Positions 5,463 through 9,419 of a stretch of 9,419 nucleotides of DNA are shown here, one piece after another. Both the position numbers and the translations under genes were made by a program. The stretch covers positions 1 through 9,419 of the forward strand of contig CAMPIL010000124.1 of NCBI GenBank assembly GCA_946886375.1. Reading direction: 5' to 3'. The stretch is from an uncultured Phycisphaerales bacterium (GTDB taxonomy: Bacteria; Planctomycetota; Phycisphaerae; Phycisphaerales; SM1A02). The notes beneath the pieces are model-generated. The model was not told the origin of the DNA. It was given only the letters and a program-made list of their open reading frames with translations, and did no database searches. How positions within the stretch are numbered: the first letter of the stretch is position 1; each line of letters opens with the position of its first letter.

Positions 5463-7193
5463 ATGAGCAATCCAAGCGGTCAGGCAAACGGGGGTTACGA
5501 CGTGGCGATCATTGGCGGCGGGCCGGGCGGCAGCACACTCGGGTGCTTGTTGCGCAAGTACGACCCAACCTGCCGCGTCATCATTCTGGAGAAGGAAAAA
5601 TTCCCGCGCGATCACATCGGCGAAAGTCAACTGCCGCCCGTCAGCGGCGTTTTGGAAGAAATGGGCTGCTGGGACAAGGTGGAAGCCGCGAATTTTCCGA
5701 TCAAGATCGGCGCCACCTTTCGATGGGGCAAATCCGCAGAATTGTGGGATTTCGAATTTCTCCCGCTGAAGGATTTCAAGGACGAGCAACGGCCTGCCAA
5801 GTTCGCAGGCCAGCGCAAGCAGACGGCGTTTCAGGTCGACCGCGCGGTGTACGACAAGATTCTGCTGGATCACGCGCGTGAACTGGGCTGCGAAGCGCAC
5901 GAGCAAACCCAGATCGTGGAAGTGATGCGCGAAGGCGACCGCGTCAACGGAATCCGGACGCGCGATGGCCGCATCATCACCGCGCGTTGGTACGTTGATG
6001 CCTCAGGCCACGTCGGCGTTCTCCGCCGCGCCATGGGCGTTGAGGTCGAAGTGCCGACCGCGCTGCAGAACATCGCGATCTGGGACTATTGGACCAACGC
6101 GGAATGGGCGGTGAAGATCGGCGTGGGCGGGACGCGCATTCAGATCATGAGCCTGCCCTACGGTTGGATCTGGTTCATTCCGCTGGGACCGGATCGCACG
6201 AGCATTGGGCTGGTCTGCCCGGCCGAGTACTACAAGACCTGCGGCAAGTCGGCGCATGACCTCTACCACGAGGCGATCCGCAGCGAGCCCCGCATCGCAT
6301 CGCTCATTGAAAAGGCAGCCTGTCGCGGCGAAACCGAAACCACGAAGGATTGGTCATTCGTGTCCGATCGAACCTACGGCGAAAACTGGTTTCTTGTGGG
6401 CGAAGCCGCCGGTTTCGCCGATCCGATTCTCTCAGCCGGACTCACCCTCACACACACCGGCGCCCGCGAATTGGCCTACACCATCCTTGCGATCGACCGC
6501 AAAGAGCACGACTCGAAATGGCTGTGCATGCATTACGATCAGACCCAGCGCAAGCGCGTGTGGCAGCACATCCGGTTCGCGGATTTCTGGTACGTGAGCA
6601 ACAGCCAGTTCAGGGACTTGCAGGAGCATTGCCGCACGATTGCACAGGACGCGGGCCTGCGCCTTTCACCCCAGGCGGCGTGGCGGTGGATTGCCCAGGG
6701 CGGGTTCTCCAACGATGTGCTTGGCCAGGTTGGCATCGGCGGGTACGACGTGGCCGCGGCCAAGCAGGTCACGCAACTGTTCACCGAGAAACCCGTTGAC
6801 TGGCAGTTGAATCACATCAACGTGCTGAAACTCAACCTCGTCAACGCCACGGAATCGACCGTGCCGATCTACGTCAACGGCAAGGTTCACAAGACTCCCT
6901 GCTTCGTTCGCGGGCCCAACACGCTGCCGCTCACTGGCATGTTTGAAACGCTGGTGCAGTTCCTCAAGCAGGCTTCAGACATCGCCACGCTTCAGAAAAT
7001 GCTCGCCGCCGCGTTCAAGGCGACGCTGCCCGCTCACGCGCACATCGCCATGCACCATGCGCTGCAATGCCTGGAAGTCATGGTGAACGAAGGCTGGGTC
7101 ACCGGCAAACTTGACAAGAAGAAGCCGCGGTTGACGCTGACCACGCCCAACGAGGGGCACATCGTGCACCCCAACCGCGACTCGGCTGCTTGA
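5463..7193 (+). CDS. Flavin-dependent halogenase-like FAD oxidoreductase
   Basis: This 576-residue protein belongs to the FAD-dependent group that includes PltA- and CmlS-type halogenases. Visible features are the dinucleotide-binding GGGPGG (18-23) with acidic Glu43 ending strand 2, and the KFPRDHIGES segment (46-55). Lys81 in FPIKIGATFRWG lies where the catalytic lysine of phenol/pyrrole halogenases sits. Also present are QVDRAVYDKILLDHA (124-138), DASG (179-182), WIWFIP (235-240, the halogenase WxWxIP motif) and GEAAGFADPILSAG (313-326, FAD pyrophosphate/ribityl contact, usually GDA). After about residue 420 a C-terminal extension ends in a possible winged-helix-like segment. The start ATG 5463 has a weak TGGA site; an in-frame TTG at 5376 would overlap the upstream gene. 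Substrate is unknown and no biosynthetic cluster is visible, so halogenation is inferred; a plain hydroxylase or reductase is possible. Confidence 0.85.
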   Translation: MSNPSGQANGGYDVAIIGGGPGGSTLGCLLRKYDPTCRVIILEKEKFPRDHIGESQLPPVSGVLEEMGCWDKVEAANFPIKIGATFRWGKSAELWDFEFLPLKDFKDEQRPAKFAGQRKQTAFQVDRAVYDKILLDHARELGCEAHEQTQIVEVMREGDRVNGIRTRDGRIITARWYVDASGHVGVLRRAMGVEVEVPTALQNIAIWDYWTNAEWAVKIGVGGTRIQIMSLPYGWIWFIPLGPDRTSIGLVCPAEYYKTCGKSAHDLYHEAIRSEPRIASLIEKAACRGETETTKDWSFVSDRTYGENWFLVGEAAGFADPILSAGLTLTHTGARELAYTILAIDRKEHDSKWLCMHYDQTQRKRVWQHIRFADFWYVSNSQFRDLQEHCRTIAQDAGLRLSPQAAWRWIAQGGFSNDVLGQVGIGGYDVAAAKQVTQLFTEKPVDWQLNHINVLKLNLVNATESTVPIYVNGKVHKTPCFVRGPNTLPLTGMFETLVQFLKQASDIATLQKMLAAAFKATLPAHAHIAMHHALQCLEVMVNEGWVTGKLDKKKPRLTLTTPNEGHIVHPNRDSAA

Positions 7194-7218
7194 TCGAGTT
7201 CGCCCAAATGCGAACGGT

Positions 7219-7249
7219 CAATTGCACGCGCATCAATCGCGCGTGATTG
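7219..7249. terminator. Hairpin between convergent genes, possible terminator without U-tract
   Basis: CACGCGC (7225-7231) pairs perfectly with GCGCGTG (7239-7245) around a 7-base loop, extended by CAAT/ATTG (7219-7222 with 7246-7249) across a 2-base bulge. It lies 26 bases past the halogenase-like stop and 55 bases past the L,D-transpeptidase stop. No T-run follows on either strand, so intrinsic termination is uncertain. Confidence 0.35.
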
Positions 7250-7303
7250 GCATGGTGACGCTGCGCCAATCTCGAAGAATCTGCGCTGCGATCTGATTCA
7301 GGT

Positions 7304-8608
7304 TCAGGGGAAATCGTCGCCGCGAATCTCGACACGGCTGGCGCCTTCGATCATCACCTCGTACACCAGCGCAATGTCATCTGCGAGCATGCGCACGCAG
7401 CCCATGGAGCGGTTCTGGCCGATGGAATCGGGCTCGATCGTGCCATGCATGCCATAGGTTTCCAGGTCGCGAATGTTCTCGCTGACGCCGATCAGTCCGA
7501 TCCAATATTCACCCAACGGGTTCTTTGGATCATTGGCTGCGAATTGCTCTCCGGTGCGCGGATTGGTCCACGCCGGGTCAATGAGTTTGGAATTCGGCTT
7601 CACCGCAAATGCGCCTTCCGGCGTGGCGCCGTGCTCACCCAGGCCGACCTTGAAACTGCGAACGAACACGCGATCCGAACCGTCGCCCATGAACAGGTCC
7701 ATGCGGAAATCACGCTTGTAAATAACCGCGTGAAACGGTCCCTTCACGATTTTCAACCGCTGGCCCAGTCGCAAACGCTCGGGCGCACTGATGTTGTTCA
7801 CGCGCTGAAGGAATCGCCAGTCCACGCTCAATCCCAGTTTGCGTGGCAGTTTCACCAGCGAATCACCTTCCTGGATGTTGTACGTTGAAACGTGCGGATC
7901 GCCGGCGACGACTTCCGGCCCGAAGATCAGCCGCTGATTGAGTTTGGTCAGTTCCGTGCGAATGCGATCTGCGTCGGCGGGGCTGATATCGGTCCGCTCC
8001 AGCGCGGCGGTGAGCATCGAGCGGGCTTCGACGGGTTTGTTCTGGGCCAGCATGTCCAACCCAGCCTGCATGCGCTGGGCCACCAGCGTTGTTGTTGCTG
8101 CTGGCGTGCGAAGATTCGTCGCCGGCGGCAGCGAGGGAGGTGGTGACGGCGGCGGCGTGTGGGTTTTGGGCGTCAGGTCGGCCGGCTTGGACTCCGGCAC
8201 TGCGGGCGAATTCAACGCAACGGCCGGCATATTGCTCGACGCGGTGGAGGGCACGGCCGCGCCCATGCTGATTTTCTCTACCGGCTTGGGGGTCTCGCGC
8301 GCGACAACCGGCGGGTTCGGCTTGGATGCCAGGTTTGGCGTTGACCATGCCTTGGTATCGAGTGCCGCACTATTGGTCGCCGACGTCGTGGACTTGGCGG
8401 GCGGCGGGGCCACCACCGTGGGGTTCACCGCAGGCATGGCTCCCTCGGCCGGGGCAGGGTCACCCTTGCCGGTCCACCATTTGAACACCACGCCGCCGCC
8501 GATGACAATCGTCAACATGCCCAGCACGATGGGCAGTCGGCGCTTGCGCGGGCGGCGGTACATGTGGCTGCGGGAACTGCTCGGACGTGCGGTCTGGCTG
8601 GGAAGCAT
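7304..8608 (-). CDS. Membrane-anchored LysM and L,D-transpeptidase (YkuD) protein
   Basis: This 434-residue envelope enzyme is predicted to cross-link peptidoglycan stem peptides (3-3 links) or attach proteins to them. Domains in order: a basic N-terminus (RRPRKRR, 18-24), one transmembrane anchor (25-45), a Pro/Ala/Ser-rich linker (46-170) with a poly-Pro stretch at 152-162, a helical TPR-like piece (175-226), a LysM domain (243-288, YNIQEGDSL to LKIV) that binds peptidoglycan, and a YkuD domain (about 294-427). The catalytic motif is intact, with His388 in MHGT and Cys404 in SMGCVRM. The start ATG 8608 has only a weak GAGA site; ATG 8563 (residue 16) is possible and would keep the anchor. 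The cyclo-ligase gene lies 145 bases upstream, and a candidate promoter in that gap suggests separate transcription. The substrate is inferred from the family. Confidence 0.93.
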   Translation of the reverse strand: MLPSQTARPSSSRSHMYRRPRKRRLPIVLGMLTIVIGGGVVFKWWTGKGDPAPAEGAMPAVNPTVVAPPPAKSTTSATNSAALDTKAWSTPNLASKPNPPVVARETPKPVEKISMGAAVPSTASSNMPAVALNSPAVPESKPADLTPKTHTPPPSPPPSLPPATNLRTPAATTTLVAQRMQAGLDMLAQNKPVEARSMLTAALERTDISPADADRIRTELTKLNQRLIFGPEVVAGDPHVSTYNIQEGDSLVKLPRKLGLSVDWRFLQRVNNISAPERLRLGQRLKIVKGPFHAVIYKRDFRMDLFMGDGSDRVFVRSFKVGLGEHGATPEGAFAVKPNSKLIDPAWTNPRTGEQFAANDPKNPLGEYWIGLIGVSENIRDLETYGMHGTIEPDSIGQNRSMGCVRMLADDIALVYEVMIEGASRVEIRGDDFP

Positions 8609-8665
8609 GGCGGATTCTCAACGGGCGAAACTGGGTTCAATTCAAGCGCAGGTGGGCAAGGCGGC

Positions 8666-8693
8666 ATGATAACCGCGCGGCCACTCTCGTCAT
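8666..8693 (-). promoter_or_regulatory. Candidate sigma-70-type promoter of the L,D-transpeptidase gene
   Basis: On the minus strand ATGACG (8688-8693, 4 of 6) and TATCAT (8666-8671, 5 of 6) are separated by 16 bases. The predicted start near 8659 leaves a leader of about 50 bases before ATG 8608. It lies wholly within the 145-base gap after the cyclo-ligase gene. Confidence 0.35.
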
Positions 8694-8753
8694 CGCCATT
8701 TGCAGGCCAGTTTCTGTGAAAAACGCTTTCCCCAACGCGAATCGTCCGCCGGA

Positions 8754-9359
8754 TCACGCCTGCGTGCGGGAAGCGCGTGCCTGAGTGACGCGGCGATCAG
8801 TCACCACGATGTCAACCGCGCGGTCGTGGGGCTTCGTCGGCACGTTATCCACAATCTGCTGATCGAAGACCAAGCCGATCGTCGTCACCGTGGGCTTGAT
8901 CTTCGCCAGGAAACGGTCGTAATGCCCGCCGCCGCGCCCCAGCCGATTGCCCTGCGAATCAAACGCCAGCCCCGGCACGACGATTGCGTCAATGCTGCTG
9001 AGGATGACCGGGCTGCAGTGCTTTGGCACGCGCACGCCATGCTCATCGCAATCCATGATGTGATCATCCAGCGACATCACTTCCACGGGCTCGATCTCAT
9101 CCCGTTTCCAGTCTACGCGCGGCACGCACACGGTCTGGCCCCTGCGGAAGCAGCGCACCGCGGCGGAGGTCAAATCCACTTCGTTCGCCATGGGCATGTA
9201 AAGCATGACGACCTGCGCACTGGTAAACGCGTCAAGGCCGATCAGCCGCGTGCACGCGCTGACCGACGCCTCATGTCGCTGTTCTTCGGTCATTGCGGCA
9301 AGAGCGGCGCGGATATTCTTGCGCATTGCGGACTTGGCTTGGTGAATCTGGTCGGTCAT
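8754..9359 (-). CDS. 5-formyltetrahydrofolate cyclo-ligase (5,10-methenyltetrahydrofolate synthetase)
   Basis: This 201-residue cytoplasmic enzyme uses ATP to convert 5-formyltetrahydrofolate into 5,10-methenyltetrahydrofolate, returning a storage or inhibitory folate to the one-carbon pool. Length is typical. Family features are the N-terminal basic helix AKSAMRKNIR (8-17), MPMANEVD (55-62, with the folate-binding-region Glu60), VPGLAFDSQGNRLGRGGGHY (128-147) leading into DRFL, which is the ATP/phosphate-binding signature, and PHDRAVDIVVTDRRV (177-191). In the glycine-rich motif LGRGGGHYD replaces the common LGYGGGYYD, a conservative family variation. ATG 9359 is preceded by AGGAAG at 9362-9367. 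The frame stays open upstream to the window edge, so a longer start outside cannot be excluded. A second folate gene, folP, lies in this window but in a separate unit. Confidence 0.95.
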   Translation of the reverse strand: MTDQIHQAKSAMRKNIRAALAAMTEEQRHEASVSACTRLIGLDAFTSAQVVMLYMPMANEVDLTSAAVRCFRRGQTVCVPRVDWKRDEIEPVEVMSLDDHIMDCDEHGVRVPKHCSPVILSSIDAIVVPGLAFDSQGNRLGRGGGHYDRFLAKIKPTVTTIGLVFDQQIVDNVPTKPHDRAVDIVVTDRRVTQARASRTQA

Positions 9360-9419
9360 ATCTTCCTGTTGGATGGCGCGAATCCGGGAAAGTTCTCGTG
9401 GCCTGCCGGCGGGTTTGTC
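9356..9419 (-). other. Right-edge sequence: cyclo-ligase ribosome binding site and possible 3' end of an upstream gene
   Basis: AGGAAG at 9362-9367 (minus strand) serves ATG 9359. In a different minus-strand frame the sequence is open from the edge to a TGA at 9356-9358 that overlaps the cyclo-ligase start as ATGA, a common sign of coupled genes. That tail reads TNPPAGHENFPGFAPSNRKI, which I do not recognise. Twenty codons are too few to prove coding, and the other two minus-strand frames are open here too, so this is only a possibility. Confidence 0.25.

Noticed and set aside
5343..5906. A 187-codon minus-strand open frame
   Set aside because: It is antisense to the end of the membrane-protein gene and the FAD-binding N-terminus of the halogenase-like gene, both of which are well supported.
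8115..8160. GC-rich, triplet-like stretch resembling a microsatellite
   Set aside because: It encodes the poly-Pro part of the L,D-transpeptidase linker and is not a perfect tandem repeat.
7938..8669. A 243-codon plus-strand open frame
   Set aside because: It is antisense to the LysM/YkuD gene. Its length comes from GC-rich third positions and the Pro-rich linker, which reads as Gly/Ala/Val in reverse.
8700..8753. Possible terminator after the cyclo-ligase gene (T-run GCGTTTTTC on the minus strand)
   Set aside because: The bases before the T-run contain a direct repeat GCGTT rather than an inverted repeat, and only 3-4 base pairs could form.

Overview
The window looks like ordinary chromosomal DNA from a GC-rich bacterium. 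Exported proteins with signal peptides, a prolyl-oligopeptidase-like beta-propeller, a membrane-anchored LysM/YkuD enzyme and a halogenase-like flavoenzyme together suggest Planctomycetota, perhaps a Phycisphaerae-like lineage. That assignment is an impression from gene content, not a proof. I found no tRNA, rRNA, CRISPR array, insertion sequence or phage gene, and no gene-free stretch longer than about 145 bases.

Left block (minus strand, about 1-4084, transcribed right to left): a 563-residue secreted protein of unknown function is coupled by a 4-base GTGA overlap to folP (dihydropteroate synthase). A gap with two overlapping sigma-70-type promoters follows, then trxA (thioredoxin with an unusual WCQPC active site). 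After trxA comes a strong intrinsic terminator and then the first 309 residues of an exported S9-family peptidase that runs off the left edge.

Middle block (plus strand, 4166-7193): this diverges from the secreted-protein gene across an 81-base gap. It holds a polytopic membrane protein resembling a degenerate Kef/CPA2 cation antiporter with a helical insertion and, 31 bases downstream, a flavin-dependent halogenase-like enzyme with a C-terminal extension. The two are probably co-transcribed.

Right block (minus strand, 7304-9359): a 5-formyltetrahydrofolate cyclo-ligase, then a membrane-anchored LysM plus L,D-transpeptidase (YkuD) protein with its own candidate promoter. This block converges on the halogenase-like gene across 110 bases containing one hairpin. 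An upstream gene may end at the right edge, overlapping the cyclo-ligase start by ATGA.

Themes: folate metabolism (folP and the cyclo-ligase, in separate units), envelope and exported functions (peptidase, secreted protein, L,D-transpeptidase, membrane protein) and thiol redox (trxA). I see no clear new defence or mobile system. The most unusual content is the antiporter-like and halogenase-like pair.
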